64,000 nt of DNA from Robertkochia aurantiaca (GTDB taxonomy: Bacteria; Bacteroidota; Bacteroidia; Flavobacteriales; Flavobacteriaceae). Below, piece after piece: positions 1 to 8,835 of the stretch (within the stretch, counting starts at the first letter, position 1; each line of letters starts with the position of its first letter). Below the pieces are notes generated by a model. That model worked only from the letters and a program-made list of their open reading frames with translations, had not been told where the DNA came from and ran no database searches. The stretch is from positions 496,001-560,000 of the forward strand of contig NZ_JAINZS010000002.1 in assembly GCF_020166495.1 (NCBI RefSeq). Reading direction: 5' to 3'. Made by a program: the position numbers and the translations under genes.

Positions 1-268
1 GTTCCTGCCCCTCATATTCAACACTCATCAATCCTTTTTTCTTTGCCACCACAGAAATTACCTGTGTATCCGGACTCACCTCAACTTCAAAATATCCCCT
101 GGCATTACTGGTTTGTCCGCTGAACTTTCCGTCTATATAAATACGGGCATCGGCTATGGGCTCGCGTTCATGATCTTTTACCGAACCCAGTAACTTAATC
201 TTTTCCTGAGCTCTCATATTCAACATCAGCATGAAGAACATGAGCACAACTACACCTATTTGTCTCAT
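1..268 (-). CDS. Partial secreted protein starting a carboxypeptidase-regulatory-like domain
   Basis: The reading frame starts at an ATG (complement of 266-268) and runs off the left edge, so only about 89 residues are visible. It opens with a hydrophobic signal peptide (residues 1-20, ending NMRAQ) and continues into a beta-rich segment with the pattern LLGSVKDHEREPIADARIYI followed by a G-rich turn. That is typical of the carboxypeptidase D regulatory-like domain placed at the N-terminus of many Bacteroidota outer-membrane receptors and surface proteins. The C-terminal part that would define the function is missing, so a TonB-dependent receptor and a stand-alone domain protein are equally possible. 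Confidence 0.6.
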   Translation of the reverse strand, partial: MRQIGVVVLMFFMLMLNMRAQEKIKLLGSVKDHEREPIADARIYIDGKFSGQTSNARGYFEVEVSPDTQVISVVAKKKGLMSVEYEGQE

Positions 269-322
269 TATCTTTGGTTTGCTATATAAGATAGCAAATT
301 TTAACCTGCTTTAAAACTATAA

Positions 323-1084
323 CTATCGTATAAAAACGGGCTCATTTTCTTTTTTGGTGTATTCTTCGCTATATGAGTAATCATCATAATCGAAGCCTTT
401 CAGGCCTTCGAGGCTTTCGACCTGGTTCTCGACCATATATCGCACCATAGATCCCCGGGCCTTTTTGGCATAAAAACTGATGATCTTTAGCTTCCCGTTC
501 TTCCAGTCTTTGAATACCGGGCTGATAACCGCTGTCTTTAGCTTTTTCTCATCAACAGCACCGAAATATTCCTTACTGGCCAGGTTTACAAAAAGCTCAT
601 TTTCCTTAAGCTCTTTATTGAGTTCAGCAGTTATGCGTTCTTTCCAGAAGTCGTAAAGATTCTTATTATTTCCTACCGAGAAATTCGTGCCCATTTCAAG
701 GCGGTATGGCTGCATAAGATCGAGTGGTTTTAAAACGCCATATAATCCGCTTAAGATTCTAACAGAATTCTGCAGATAATCGATGTTCTCTTCAGATATG
801 GTATAGGCGTCCAGACCTGTATAGACATCTCCGTCAAAAGCGAAGATCGCCTGCCTGGCGTTCTTTTTATCAAACGGAACCTCAAAATCCTGGTTGCGTT
901 GCCAGTTCAGTTCAGCCAGCTTTTCTGATATTCCCATCAGTTCCTGCAAGTCTGCGGGTGATTTTTCCCGCAGGGCCTTATTGAGCTTTACCGCCTCTTC
1001 GAGAAAAGCAGGCTCAGTTGCCTTGGCAACAGGCACTTCAGATTCGTAATTCAATGATTTTGCTGGTGATAAAACTAATTTCAT
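323..1084 (-). CDS. yaaA: Peroxide stress protein YaaA (DUF328/UPF0246)
   Basis: The 253-residue product has the family signature at its N-terminus ([12 protein letters not shown]) and the conserved [11 protein letters not shown] segment near residue 85, at the normal family length. In E. coli YaaA limits free intracellular iron during hydrogen peroxide stress; the role here is inferred by family. It lies 10 bases downstream of the VOC-family gene on the same strand, so the two are probably co-transcribed. The C-terminus is charged ([13 protein letters not shown]). No hairpin terminator is obvious between it and the next leftward gene. Confidence 0.9.
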   Translation of the reverse strand: MKLVLSPAKSLNYESEVPVAKATEPAFLEEAVKLNKALREKSPADLQELMGISEKLAELNWQRNQDFEVPFDKKNARQAIFAFDGDVYTGLDAYTISEENIDYLQNSVRILSGLYGVLKPLDLMQPYRLEMGTNFSVGNNKNLYDFWKERITAELNKELKENELFVNLASKEYFGAVDEKKLKTAVISPVFKDWKNGKLKIISFYAKKARGSMVRYMVENQVESLEGLKGFDYDDYSYSEEYTKKENEPVFIR

Positions 1085-1094
1085 AAAACAGGCA

Positions 1095-1751
1095 TTAACA
1101 TGTTACTGATTCTATTTTTCCATCTTTAAAGGCAAAATTATAATCTCCGGAGATAATAAAATCTGATTGCTCAACCGGGTCATCAGCCGGAAACCATGTT
1201 TTCTTCTCTCTGTCGACGATTATAAATAAGCCATTGGGATCTCCCACCGCGCAAAAGGAATCAAAATTACCATCATACATACCGACAGGCTTCAATTTCT
1301 GAAGGTTGTCGTAAAAGTCTTTGATATCAGAAACCGCCACCCCGATCTCACTGACGTTCAGGATGTCTTTTGCCGAGAACGCATCATTCACTCCGGGATG
1401 TGAAAGATCCCTGCGAGAGATGAATTCGACAATGTTTTTCTGACCATCATAAAAATAAAGCGCCCGGGCATTCCAGTTGGAAAAATCAATGATAGGTTCA
1501 TCTTCGAACGGTATCAACTCTACCCGATCCCGTAACCACTCTAAAGCTTTGTGCTCAGCATACGGAGGGATGTTAAATGCAAAATGAGTGGGAGATGCGT
1601 TTTTTCTGTAACAGAACCTCAGGATGGTATCGCCTGCGATTATTTCCAGGCCTTCCTCTGTTCTGCTGACCGGAAAACCCAGAACATCAGCATAAAACCT
1701 GAACTGTTGCTCAGGTACCGATGTGAATAATGTAAGTTCTCTGATGCGCAT
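1095..1751 (-). CDS. VOC (glyoxalase/bleomycin-resistance) superfamily protein
   Basis: The frame is open further upstream, but the ATG at 1751 ([16 protein letters not shown]) gives the usual beginning of a VOC beta-strand, so I use it; the product is 218 residues. Two paired VOC-like modules are visible, about 1-115 and 125-218, the second beginning [18 protein letters not shown]. The fold usually binds a divalent metal and acts on small molecules, but the substrate cannot be predicted. The gene sits between the rluD-type synthase and yaaA on the same strand. Confidence 0.75.
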   Translation of the reverse strand: MRIRELTLFTSVPEQQFRFYADVLGFPVSRTEEGLEIIAGDTILRFCYRKNASPTHFAFNIPPYAEHKALEWLRDRVELIPFEDEPIIDFSNWNARALYFYDGQKNIVEFISRRDLSHPGVNDAFSAKDILNVSEIGVAVSDIKDFYDNLQKLKPVGMYDGNFDSFCAVGDPNGLFIIVDREKKTWFPADDPVEQSDFIISGDYNFAFKDGKIESVTC

Positions 1752-1832
1752 GGAGTATATAAAGGTACTAAGTAAGCCTTTATCACCCAATGAAGCCCTG
1801 ACATTTTAATCTTATCAGCTCATAACAAACAC

Positions 1833-2858
1833 CTATGAAAGGTCCTGATGCCTGGCGTAGTTCCTCCACCGATCCAGGCATTCGGCCATATCCCTTGGTA
1901 TTTCTGAATCGAAACTCAACCATTCACCTGTTTCCGGATGTTCAAAAGAGAGCGTTTTGGCATGTAAGGCCTGTCTTGGAAGAGTCTTAAAGCAGTTCTC
2001 AACGAATTGCTTGTATTTGGTAAAGGTAGTTCCCTTCAGGATCTTATCTCCTCCGTAGCGCTCATCATTAAAGAGCGTATGTCCGATGTATTTCATATGC
2101 ACCCTTATCTGATGGGTTCGCCCCGTTTCCAAACGGCAGCTCACAAGAGTGACATAACCAAATCTTTCCAATACGCGATAATGGGTGACAGCTTCCTTCC
2201 CCTGATCGCCATCAGGAAACACCATCATTTGCAACCGGTTCTTAGGGTTGCGCCCGATAGCTCCCTCAACCGTACCTTCATCCTCTTCCACATTTCCCCA
2301 AACGAGAGCCACATATTCCCGCTCACTGGTTTTGTTGAAGAACTGTTTTGACAGATGATTCAATGCCTTCTCGGTTCGCGCTACCACCAGGAGACCACTG
2401 GTATCCTTGTCGATGCGATGTACCAGTCCCGGGCGCTCATCACTGTTCATTGGCAGATTCTGGAAATGATAGATCAGGGCATTGATAAGGGTGCCCGAAT
2501 AATTCCCATGACCGGGATGCACAACCATCCCTGCCTCTTTGTTCAGCACGATCAGGTCTTTGTCTTCGTAAACGATATCGAGAGGAATGTCTTCAGGCGT
2601 AAGCAGATATTCATGGGGCGGGTGCTCGAAAAGCACTTTCACCTCATCGTTGGCTTTTACCTTGTAGTTTTGTTTAACCACTGTACCGTTCACATGGATA
2701 TTGCCATTTTTGGCAGCCTGCTGAATTTTGTTCCGGGTGGCGTTTTCTATAAAGTTCATCAGGAACTTATCAACCCTCAGTGGCTCCTGCCCCTTCCCCG
2801 CTTTGAAACTGTAGTGTTCGTACAGTTCGTCATTTTCTTCTGTTTCGAAATCTGCCAT
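1833..2858 (-). CDS. rluD: RluD-type 23S rRNA pseudouridine synthase
   Basis: The protein has 341 residues. An S4 RNA-binding domain covers about residues 27-75 (LRVDKFLMNF onward). The RluA-type catalytic domain follows, with motif HRIDKDTSG at 147-155; Asp150 is the predicted catalytic residue. RluD converts uridines in helix 69 of 23S rRNA to pseudouridine; RluA/C/D paralogues are hard to separate by eye, but the S4 domain and length favour RluC/RluD. The start lies 9 bases after the stop of the PASTA gene, which indicates an operon. Confidence 0.9.
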   Translation of the reverse strand: MADFETEENDELYEHYSFKAGKGQEPLRVDKFLMNFIENATRNKIQQAAKNGNIHVNGTVVKQNYKVKANDEVKVLFEHPPHEYLLTPEDIPLDIVYEDKDLIVLNKEAGMVVHPGHGNYSGTLINALIYHFQNLPMNSDERPGLVHRIDKDTSGLLVVARTEKALNHLSKQFFNKTSEREYVALVWGNVEEDEGTVEGAIGRNPKNRLQMMVFPDGDQGKEAVTHYRVLERFGYVTLVSCRLETGRTHQIRVHMKYIGHTLFNDERYGGDKILKGTTFTKYKQFVENCFKTLPRQALHAKTLSFEHPETGEWLSFDSEIPRDMAECLDRWRNYARHQDLS

Positions 2859-2867
2859 TAGTTCTGT

Positions 2868-3437
2868 TTATTCAACCACAACCTCGGCCTCATTGCCGTT
2901 TCCGCAGACCAGTTCGACTTTAGTGGTTTTGGGCAGTTGATGTCCGGGATTGATGTTCTTACCCTCATGGCGAATGTAATACACCATGTCTTTCCCGATC
3001 TCATTAATATAGGTGACTTCTCCCACCTGCAGACCTACGGCCTTCAGCATGGATTCTGCATTTCTTCTTGTTTTCTGTATCACATCGGGAACGCTCACCG
3101 TGCGGTAGCCCGAAGGATTTATGGTCAGGTAGATCTTTCTTCCCTCCTTCACCTGTTTATTGGGTTTCGGGTTTTGCTCGATCACCGAAAAACGCGGATA
3201 ATCAGGGTTGAAATTAGTGGAATCCAGCACCACATAGTTCAACTGGGCCTGTTCGAGAATCTCATCGACCTGCCGAAGAGATTTTTTCGAAAGATCAGGT
3301 ACCAGAACGAACTCTCCGTGGTTGGTGGTGATCTTCAGGTATTGCATAATACCGATCACAAGTACCAGTACCACTGCAAATGCAAGCAGGACTTGTTTCA
3401 GGAAGACTTTACTCAGGACAAATTTGATCAATTTCAT
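2868..3437 (-). CDS. PASTA domain membrane protein
   Basis: The product has 189 residues. A single membrane anchor lies at about residues 14-36 after a short basic cytoplasmic tail. Two PASTA-like modules follow (about 43-110 and 111-182; FVLVPDLSKKS and TVSVPDVIQKT mark their starts), so they should be periplasmic. PASTA modules bind peptidoglycan or beta-lactam-like ligands in kinases and PBPs, but no kinase or transpeptidase domain is attached here. The gene is divergent from ddl, a peptidoglycan precursor enzyme, which fits a cell-wall role. The exact function is unknown. Confidence 0.85.
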   Translation of the reverse strand: MKLIKFVLSKVFLKQVLLAFAVVLVLVIGIMQYLKITTNHGEFVLVPDLSKKSLRQVDEILEQAQLNYVVLDSTNFNPDYPRFSVIEQNPKPNKQVKEGRKIYLTINPSGYRTVSVPDVIQKTRRNAESMLKAVGLQVGEVTYINEIGKDMVYYIRHEGKNINPGHQLPKTTKVELVCGNGNEAEVVVE

Positions 3438-3454
3438 CTATAAAATTTATGAGG

Positions 3455-3550
3455 CAAATATATAAAAACTACGAGGATAAAGCCTGTGAGGGATTTCGCT
3501 AAGACAGATAAATTTTCCCTTCATTACTTTCAGAATTAATAATACATTTG
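3455..3550. promoter_or_regulatory. Divergent promoter pair between PASTA gene and ddl
   Basis: On the minus strand TATATTTG (3462-3455) matches the Bacteroidota -7 box, 18 bases before the PASTA gene start. On the plus strand TACATTTG (3543-3550) matches it 31 bases before the ddl start. I do not see a clear TTG at -33 for either, so these rest on the -7 box and position alone. Confidence 0.55.
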
Positions 3551-3581
3551 GATAACGTAAGAACAGCCTGAATCAATATAA

Positions 3582-4577
3582 ATGAAAAAAAATATCGGAG
3601 TGATCATGGGAGGGTATTCTTCAGAATACCAGATCTCACTGAAAAGCGGACAAGTGGTCTGCGACAATCTTGACAGCGATCGCTATAATGCATTTCCCCT
3701 TCATATTCTGAAAGATAAATGGGCATGTGTCATGCCTGACGGAAAAGAGTACGCGATAGACCGTTCAGATTTCTCTGTAACGATAGAAGGAAAAAAAATC
3801 AACTTTGACTGTATATTCAATGCCATACATGGCACTCCGGGCGAAGATGGCTTTATGCAGGCTTACCTCAAATTACTCGGCATCCCTCAAACCGCCTGCG
3901 ATATGTACCAGGCGGCCCTTACCTTTAACAAAAGAGATTGCCTGGCGGCCCTGAAACCTTACGGTATCAAATGCGCCACTTCCTACTACCTGAATAAAGG
4001 AGACCAGGTTGACACCAGGGCAATCATTGAGAAAGTAGGTCTTCCCTGCTTCGTAAAGGCAAATAAGGCAGGTTCCAGTTTTGGAGTTTCAAAAGTACAC
4101 GAAGAGAGCACCCTTCAAAAGGCGATCGACAGCGCTTTCAATGAAGATGACGAGATCATCATCGAATCCTTCCTTGAAGGACGTGAGGTTTCTGTCGGTG
4201 TGATCAGATACCAGGGCAAGGTCACCGTACTCCCTATTACCGAGATCGTTACAGAGAACGACTTTTTTGATTATGAAGCCAAATACCAGGGCAAATCACA
4301 GGAAGTGACCCCTGCCGATCTCGATACTGAGCTGGAAGAAAAAATAAGGAATATCGCTGCCAAAGTATATCAGGTTTTAAAACTGAAAGGATTCAGCAGA
4401 AGCGAATATATATTGGTAAACAACGAGCCGCACTTACTGGAGGTGAACACCATTCCGGGCCTTACCCGTGAAAGCATACTTCCACAACAGGCAAGGGAAG
4501 CAGGCATCACACTTCCTGAGCTGTTCGGGAACGCGATAGAAGAAGCACTCAAAAGCGCTCATGCCATACAAGCGTGA
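3582..4577 (+). CDS. ddl: D-alanine--D-alanine ligase
   Basis: The 331-residue ATP-grasp enzyme joins two D-Ala molecules in the cytoplasm for the peptidoglycan pentapeptide. Visible signatures are the N-terminal GVIMGGYSSEYQISLKSG, the NAIHGTPGEDG substrate motif, the ATP-binding segment FVKANKAGSSFGVSKV, and the C-terminal metal/ATP region SRSEYILVN and LLEVNTIPGLT. Length is normal. It leads a two-gene unit with coaD, whose start follows 34 bases after the ddl stop. A -7 box lies at 3543-3550. Confidence 0.95.
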   Translation: MKKNIGVIMGGYSSEYQISLKSGQVVCDNLDSDRYNAFPLHILKDKWACVMPDGKEYAIDRSDFSVTIEGKKINFDCIFNAIHGTPGEDGFMQAYLKLLGIPQTACDMYQAALTFNKRDCLAALKPYGIKCATSYYLNKGDQVDTRAIIEKVGLPCFVKANKAGSSFGVSKVHEESTLQKAIDSAFNEDDEIIIESFLEGREVSVGVIRYQGKVTVLPITEIVTENDFFDYEAKYQGKSQEVTPADLDTELEEKIRNIAAKVYQVLKLKGFSRSEYILVNNEPHLLEVNTIPGLTRESILPQQAREAGITLPELFGNAIEEALKSAHAIQA

Positions 4578-4611
4578 ATTCGTATCTTTAAAAAAACGAA
4601 AGCCGACAACT

Positions 4612-5073
4612 ATGCGAAGAGCTATCTTTCCGGGATCTTTTGATCCCATTACTCTGGGGCATTACGATATTATTACCAGGGGCATCACCCTTTTTGATGA
4701 ACTTATCATCGCCATCGGTATCAATGCCGATAAGAAATATATGTTCCCCCTGGAACAGCGAATGCGATTCATCGAAGAGGCATTTAAACATGAGCCCCGA
4801 ATCAAAGTAATGACCTATGAAGGCCTCACCGTGGATTTCTGTCGGAAGGTGGAAGCAGAATTTATTCTGAGAGGTCTTCGAAACCCGGCTGATTTCGAGT
4901 TCGAAAAAGCAATCGCCCATACCAACCGGAAACTTTCAGAAATAGAGACGGTCTTCCTGCTTACCTCCTCCGGGAAAAGCTATATATCTTCATCGATCGT
5001 TCGTGATGTGATCAGAAATGGCGGTGACTATAGCGGACTGGTACCAGAAACGGTGAAGGTGGATGGGCAGTGA
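4612..5073 (+). CDS. coaD: Phosphopantetheine adenylyltransferase
   Basis: CoaD transfers AMP from ATP to 4'-phosphopantetheine, the penultimate step of coenzyme A synthesis. The ATG at 4612 gives MRRAIFPGSFDPITLGH, the universal CoaD start with the (T/H)xGH nucleotide motif; the earlier ATG at 4561 overlaps ddl and is not used. The ISSSIVRDV motif near the end is the second nucleotidyltransferase signature. The product is 153 residues. The stop codon TGA (5071-5073) coincides with the first unit of the octamer repeat array, so the last few residues (VDGQ) may have been reshaped by it. Confidence 0.95.
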   Translation: MRRAIFPGSFDPITLGHYDIITRGITLFDELIIAIGINADKKYMFPLEQRMRFIEEAFKHEPRIKVMTYEGLTVDFCRKVEAEFILRGLRNPADFEFEKAIAHTNRKLSEIETVFLLTSSGKSYISSSIVRDVIRNGGDYSGLVPETVKVDGQ

Positions 5074-5190
5074 GGTAGTGAGATAGTGAGATAGTGAGAT
5101 AGTGAGGTGGTCAGGTAGTCAGGTGGTCAAACAGTCAAATGGTCAGATGGTGAGATGGTGAGATAGTCAGAAGGTCAGGAAGTCAAAGGG
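5071..5190. repeat. Octamer tandem array (TCAGATGG-like), 15 units
   Basis: From the TGA stop of coaD onward the sequence falls into fifteen consecutive 8-base units such as TGAGATAG, TCAGGTGG, TCAAACAG and TCAGATGG. The same octamers recur at the start of modules B (from 5414), C (from 5611) and after C (from 5936), with different unit numbers. Module C carries three more units than A at the same place, which points to expansion and contraction by slippage or unequal exchange. Confidence 0.85.
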
Positions 5191-5413
5191 TTCGGGCTTT
5201 TCCATATTCCCGAATCCCCACACTCCATCCCGCTTCTCGCTTCCCGAGAAATAATCAAATAATACGTCTTTGCGAGCCTCAGGTAATGAGGCGAAGCAAA
5301 TCTTTCAAAGACTACTTAGACATTCAGTTAGAGATATCCATATACCTATGTACCCGTGTACCTCCATACCGAATTGGCAGATTCTTCGCTGCGCTCTGAA
5401 TGACGGTTTTCAT
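5104..5413. repeat. Repeat module A
   Basis: Octamers beginning GAGGTGGTCAGG are followed by a fixed segment holding two REP-like hairpins: one around 5270-5300 (GCCTCA..TGAGGC stem, followed by GAAGC) and one around 5376-5406 (TTCGCTGCGCTCTGAA). The module ends with CGGTTTTCAT, directly joined to module B. Confidence 0.85.
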
Positions 5414-5610
5414 GAGGTGGTCAGGTAGTCAAATGGTCAAATGGTCAGAAAGTCAAATAATACGTCTTTGCGAGCCTCAGGCAATGAGGCGAAGCAATCT
5501 TTCAAAGACCACTTAGAAATTCAGTTAGATATATCCATATACCAATGTACCCGTGTACCTCCATACCGAATTGGCAGATTCTTCGCTGCGCTCTGAATGA
5601 CGGTTTTCAT
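5414..5610. repeat. Repeat module B (shortened)
   Basis: It begins with the same GAGGTGGTCAGG octamers as A and C but has only a few units and lacks the middle segment (TTCGGGCTTTTCC..CCCGAGAA). The REP-like part and the terminal CGGTTTTCAT match A almost base for base. It looks like a module that has lost about 110 bases. Confidence 0.85.
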
Positions 5611-5935
5611 GAGGTGGTCAGGTAGTCAGCTGGTCAAACAGTCAAATGGTCAGATGGTGAGATGGTCAGATGGTGAGATGGTGAGATGGTGAGATAGTCA
5701 GAAGGTCAGAAAGTCAAAGAGTTCGGGCTTTTCCATATTCCCGAATCCCCGCATTCCATCCCGCTTCTCGCTTCCCGAGAAATAATCAAATAATACGTCT
5801 TTGCGAGCCTCAGGCAATGAGGCGAAGCAATCTTTCAAAGACCACTTAGAAATTCAGTTAGATATATCCATATACCCGTGTACCTCCATACCGAATCGGC
5901 AGGTCCTTCGCTGTGCTCTGAATGACGGTTTTCAT
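5611..5935. repeat. Repeat module C
   Basis: Full-length copy of module A with additional octamers and scattered substitutions (for example GGCAGGTCC where A has GGCAGATTC). It lacks about 8 bases of the CCTATGTACCCG stretch. It ends at the same TTTTCAT junction and is followed by another octamer run. Confidence 0.85.
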
Positions 5936-6000
5936 AAGGTGGTCAGGTAGTCAGGTGGTCAAACAGTCAAATGGTCAGATGGTGAGATGGTGAGGTGGTG

Positions 6001-6134
6001 AGATGGTGTGATTGATAAACAGTCACCATCAGTTATTGTCACCCTGAGCTTGTCGAAGTCACCCTGAGCTTGTCGAAGGGAGCCGGTAAAAGTGGACTGG
6101 TCTGCGGCTATCCAAAATAGTTTTATTCAGAGGG
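6001..6134. repeat. Repeat D1 with tandem CCCTGAGCTTGTCGAAG elements
   Basis: It contains two immediately successive copies of the REP-like word CCCTGAGCTTGTCGAAG, followed by a unique tail ending TTTTATTCAGAGGG. It is repeated almost identically as D2, 176 bases downstream. Confidence 0.85.
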
Positions 6135-6176
6135 TCAAAAGGCCAGGCAGTCAGTCGGTGAGGTGGTGAAATAGTG

Positions 6177-6312
6177 AGATGGTGTGATTGATAAACAGTC
6201 ACTACATCAGTTATTGTCACCCTGAGCTTGTCGAAGTCACCCTGAGCTTGTCGAAGGGAGCCGGTAAAAGCGGACTGGTCTGCGGCTATCTAAAATAGTT
6301 TTATTCAGAGGG
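6177..6312. repeat. Repeat D2
   Basis: Near-identical second copy of D1, differing by a two-base insertion (CACTACATC versus CACCATC) and a few substitutions. Octamer-like units separate it from D1, so the arrangement parallels modules A-C. Confidence 0.85.
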
Positions 6313-6387
6313 TTAAAAGGTCAGATAATCAGGCAATGAGGTAGTCACTATAAAAATGGATTGATAGACAGAATCCCGACATCCCTG

Positions 6388-6451
6388 CATAACCCCATAA
6401 CCTCATAACCTCATAACTCCATAATCCCATAACTCCATACCCTCATAACCC
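6388..6451. repeat. CATAACCT-like octamer array
   Basis: Eight or so imperfect 8-base units (CATAACCT, CATAACTC, CATAATCC) lie immediately before the terminator. This is a second, unrelated octamer array at the other end of the same block. Confidence 0.8.
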
Positions 6452-6458
6452 AAAAAAA

Positions 6459-6490
6459 ATACCCCCGGATTATCCGGGGGTATTTTTTTT
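6459..6490. terminator. Bidirectional terminator after the SulP gene
   Basis: The stem ATACCCCCGGA (6459-6469) pairs perfectly with TCCGGGGGTAT (6473-6483) around a TTA loop. It has A/T runs on both sides, so it works on either strand. It directly follows the SulP stop codon on the minus strand. Confidence 0.9.
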
Positions 6491-8081
6491 ATTCCATAAC
6501 CTGTGCCATGACGTGATATCTCGGGTCATCTATATCTTCTTCGATCACGGTAGCCAGTCTCGGAGAGGCTTTGATCATGAGTCGCTGACATTCTTCACTC
6601 AGGTGTTTGATGCGCACCTTTTTTCCCGCTGCCTCATATTTACCCACCAGGTTAAAAAGCGCTTCCAATGCTGAATGGTCGGCCACTCTTGATTCCATAA
6701 AATCGATCACCACATTATCGGGATCGTTCTTCACATCGAATTTACTGTTAAAAGCCTGTACACTTCCGAAGAAAAGAGGTCCCCAGATCTCATACACCTT
6801 GGTACCATCTTCCTGTACGGTCTTTCTGGCACGTATACGCTTGGCGTTCTCCCAGGAAAACACCAGGGCAGAGATGATCACCCCGGCGATCACTGCGATG
6901 GCCAGATCAAAAATCACGGTAAGTACAGAAACGGCTACCAGCACAATGGCATCAGACAAAGGAATCTTACTGATCTCGCGAAAACTTGACCAGGCAAAGG
7001 TTCCTATCACCACCATGAACATCACGCCAACCAACGCGGCAATGGGCACCCTTTCTATCAGGCTGCTGGCAAACAATATGAACAAAAGCAAGGTAATGGC
7101 GGCCACTATTCCTGAAAGCCGGGTTCTGCCTCCTCCCTTGATATTGATAATCGACTGCCCGATCATGGCACATCCGCCCATACCTCCGAAAAGTCCCGTT
7201 ACGATATTGGCACCTCCCTGCGCCATACATTCACGATTGGTATTTCCACGGGTCTCAGTAAGCTCATCGATAAGGTTCAGCGTCATCAGTGATTCAATGA
7301 GTCCGATCGCTGCCAGGATCAAAGCATATGGACCGATAAATCTCAAGGTTTCCAGATTCAACGGAACCTTTTCGAATATCTCCAGTTGCAACACGGGAAG
7401 CCCGCCTTTCAAACCGGTTCCTCCCCCATCACGAATAAAAGAACCCACTGTGGCTACATCGAGGTTTCCGATAATAACGATGGCAGACACCACCAGAATG
7501 GCGATCAGTGCTTCAGGTAATTTCTTATTGATCCTGGGCAGCCCCCACATGATCAGCATGGTCAGAGCCACGAAGCCGATCATGAGATACAATGACATAC
7601 CTGACATCCAGACACGTTCTCCCCCTGTAACTTCCTTAAACATTCCCAGTTGAGAAAGAAAAATAACAATGGCGAGACCATTTACGAATCCCATCATCAC
7701 AGGATGCGGTATCAAGCGTACGAATTTACCCAGCTTGAAGATACCTGCCAGCATTTGTATGATCCCCATCAGAATAACTGTGAGAAAGAGGTAGTATAAC
7801 CCCATATTTTCGTCGGGGGCACCCATGGCATTTCCCTGGGCCACCAGGCTTACCATGACTACTGCCAAAGCTCCCGTAGCGCCGGATATCATACCGGGTC
7901 GCCCTCCGAATATCGAGGTGATAAGTCCTACCATGAAGGCGGCATACAACCCTACCAGCGGCGGAACACCGGCTACAAATGCAAAAGCGACCGCTTCCGG
8001 TATGAGTGCCAAAGCCACCGTAAGACCGCTGAAAATATCGTTTTTAGCATTTGCCGCGCGCTTGCGAATAAATTCTGTCAT
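6489..8081 (-). CDS. SulP family inorganic anion transporter with STAS domain
   Basis: The 530-residue product has the SulP N-terminal core (FSGLTVALALIPEAVAFAF, GLYAAFMVGLI, GGRPGMISGATGA), about ten to twelve membrane helices to residue 410, and a C-terminal cytoplasmic STAS domain (about 425-520). Members carry sulfate, bicarbonate or other anions; the substrate cannot be read from sequence. It is a single-gene unit with a well-formed promoter at 8101-8130 and a strong terminator overlapping its stop. Confidence 0.9.
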   Translation of the reverse strand: MTEFIRKRAANAKNDIFSGLTVALALIPEAVAFAFVAGVPPLVGLYAAFMVGLITSIFGGRPGMISGATGALAVVMVSLVAQGNAMGAPDENMGLYYLFLTVILMGIIQMLAGIFKLGKFVRLIPHPVMMGFVNGLAIVIFLSQLGMFKEVTGGERVWMSGMSLYLMIGFVALTMLIMWGLPRINKKLPEALIAILVVSAIVIIGNLDVATVGSFIRDGGGTGLKGGLPVLQLEIFEKVPLNLETLRFIGPYALILAAIGLIESLMTLNLIDELTETRGNTNRECMAQGGANIVTGLFGGMGGCAMIGQSIINIKGGGRTRLSGIVAAITLLLFILFASSLIERVPIAALVGVMFMVVIGTFAWSSFREISKIPLSDAIVLVAVSVLTVIFDLAIAVIAGVIISALVFSWENAKRIRARKTVQEDGTKVYEIWGPLFFGSVQAFNSKFDVKNDPDNVVIDFMESRVADHSALEALFNLVGKYEAAGKKVRIKHLSEECQRLMIKASPRLATVIEEDIDDPRYHVMAQVME

Positions 8082-8100
8082 CCTTTAAATTTTAAGGGTG

Positions 8101-8130
8101 CAAAACTACTTGTTTTTTTCGTTTTGACAA
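8101..8130 (-). promoter_or_regulatory. Promoter of the SulP gene
   Basis: On the minus strand TTG (8130-8128), a 19-base spacer and TAGTTTTG (8108-8101) match the Bacteroidota -33/-7 consensus exactly. The -7 box ends 19 bases before the start codon. Confidence 0.8.
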
Positions 8131-8232
8131 GGCTGCAGAGAGAGAATGACGATTTGATAATGCAGAAGATGAATTCGCAATCGTTATAGTTTCAGCCTGA
8201 AGTAAGGAATTGAAAATCAATATGAAAAGCAA

Positions 8233-8835
8233 TCATTCAGAAACTGTCACCCTTTCGAAAAAACCTTTGATATTGGCGTATGAATTGCTCAGCGCCTCTT
8301 CGATCTGATCATCTGAAAGCCATACGGCTTTTTCGATCCCCTCATCACACTGAGGTATGAGCTCCCCTTTGTATTTGGTAGACATTTTATACCAGTGGGT
8401 TTCCTTGAGCTTGATCACTCCGTTTCTTTTAAACAGGTGGTAAGTCACTCCGAGCAGGTCTCCGAGTTTGAGTTTTTTAGCTCCCGTTTCCTCCGCCACT
8501 TCCCTGATGGCGGCTTCTTCGATAGACTCTCCCTTATCGACCTTGCCTTTGGGCAGATCCCATTTTCCGTTTCTGAAAATGAACAGGGTCTCACCCTGCT
8601 TGTTTTGGACCAGCCCTCCGGCAGCCACTACAAGCGGTGCTTTTTTGGTAAACTTCTTTAGGAGATCCTTCTTTTTTGGATGATAGATCTGCGCTCCCTG
8701 AATCTTTCCTTTTTGCAGTTGGCTGACCACATCTTCAAGGTCAACCGTATCCATGAGAAACAGTTTAAAATCGGTTTCCTTGGCGATTTCAGAGGTTAAA
8801 AAAAGACGATGATCGTTAGCAAAAACTTCATACAT
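8233..8835 (-). CDS. NUDIX hydrolase
   Basis: The product has 200 residues from the ATG at 8835 (MYEVFANDHR). Upstream in-frame ATGs at 8844 and 8997 would run into pyrE and are not used. A complete NUDIX box is present: G97, E103 and REVAEETG at 111-118. The first 65 residues form a separate lead domain of unknown role. NUDIX enzymes hydrolyse nucleoside diphosphates linked to another group; the substrate is not predictable. The start is only seven bases from that of the divergent pyrE, an unusually tight arrangement. Confidence 0.85.
   Translation of the reverse strand: MYEVFANDHRLFLTSEIAKETDFKLFLMDTVDLEDVVSQLQKGKIQGAQIYHPKKKDLLKKFTKKAPLVVAAGGLVQNKQGETLFIFRNGKWDLPKGKVDKGESIEEAAIREVAEETGAKKLKLGDLLGVTYHLFKRNGVIKLKETHWYKMSTKYKGELIPQCDEGIEKAVWLSDDQIEEALSNSYANIKGFFERVTVSE

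Larger units (their letters stand above)
5074..6458. other. Gene-free repeat block between coaD and SulP gene
   Basis: About 1.4 kb without a credible gene. It consists of arrays of 8-base units, three modules (A-C) of about 200-325 bases carrying REP-like hairpins, two 134-136-base repeats (D1, D2), and a terminal array of CATAACCT-like units before a strong terminator. Base composition and texture differ sharply from the flanking genes. No transposase, tRNA or attachment site is visible. Confidence 0.9.

Noticed and set aside
5071-6451. Repeat block as a CRISPR, IS element or integron
   Set aside because: Modules are long and nested, no spacer pattern, no transposase or integrase frame, no terminal inverted repeats or target duplication.
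6607-7653. Long open frame opposite the SulP gene (348 codons)
   Set aside because: It is an antisense shadow of a clearly conserved transporter; its translation is low-complexity (Ser/Thr/Pro/Ile-rich) with no domain or promoter.
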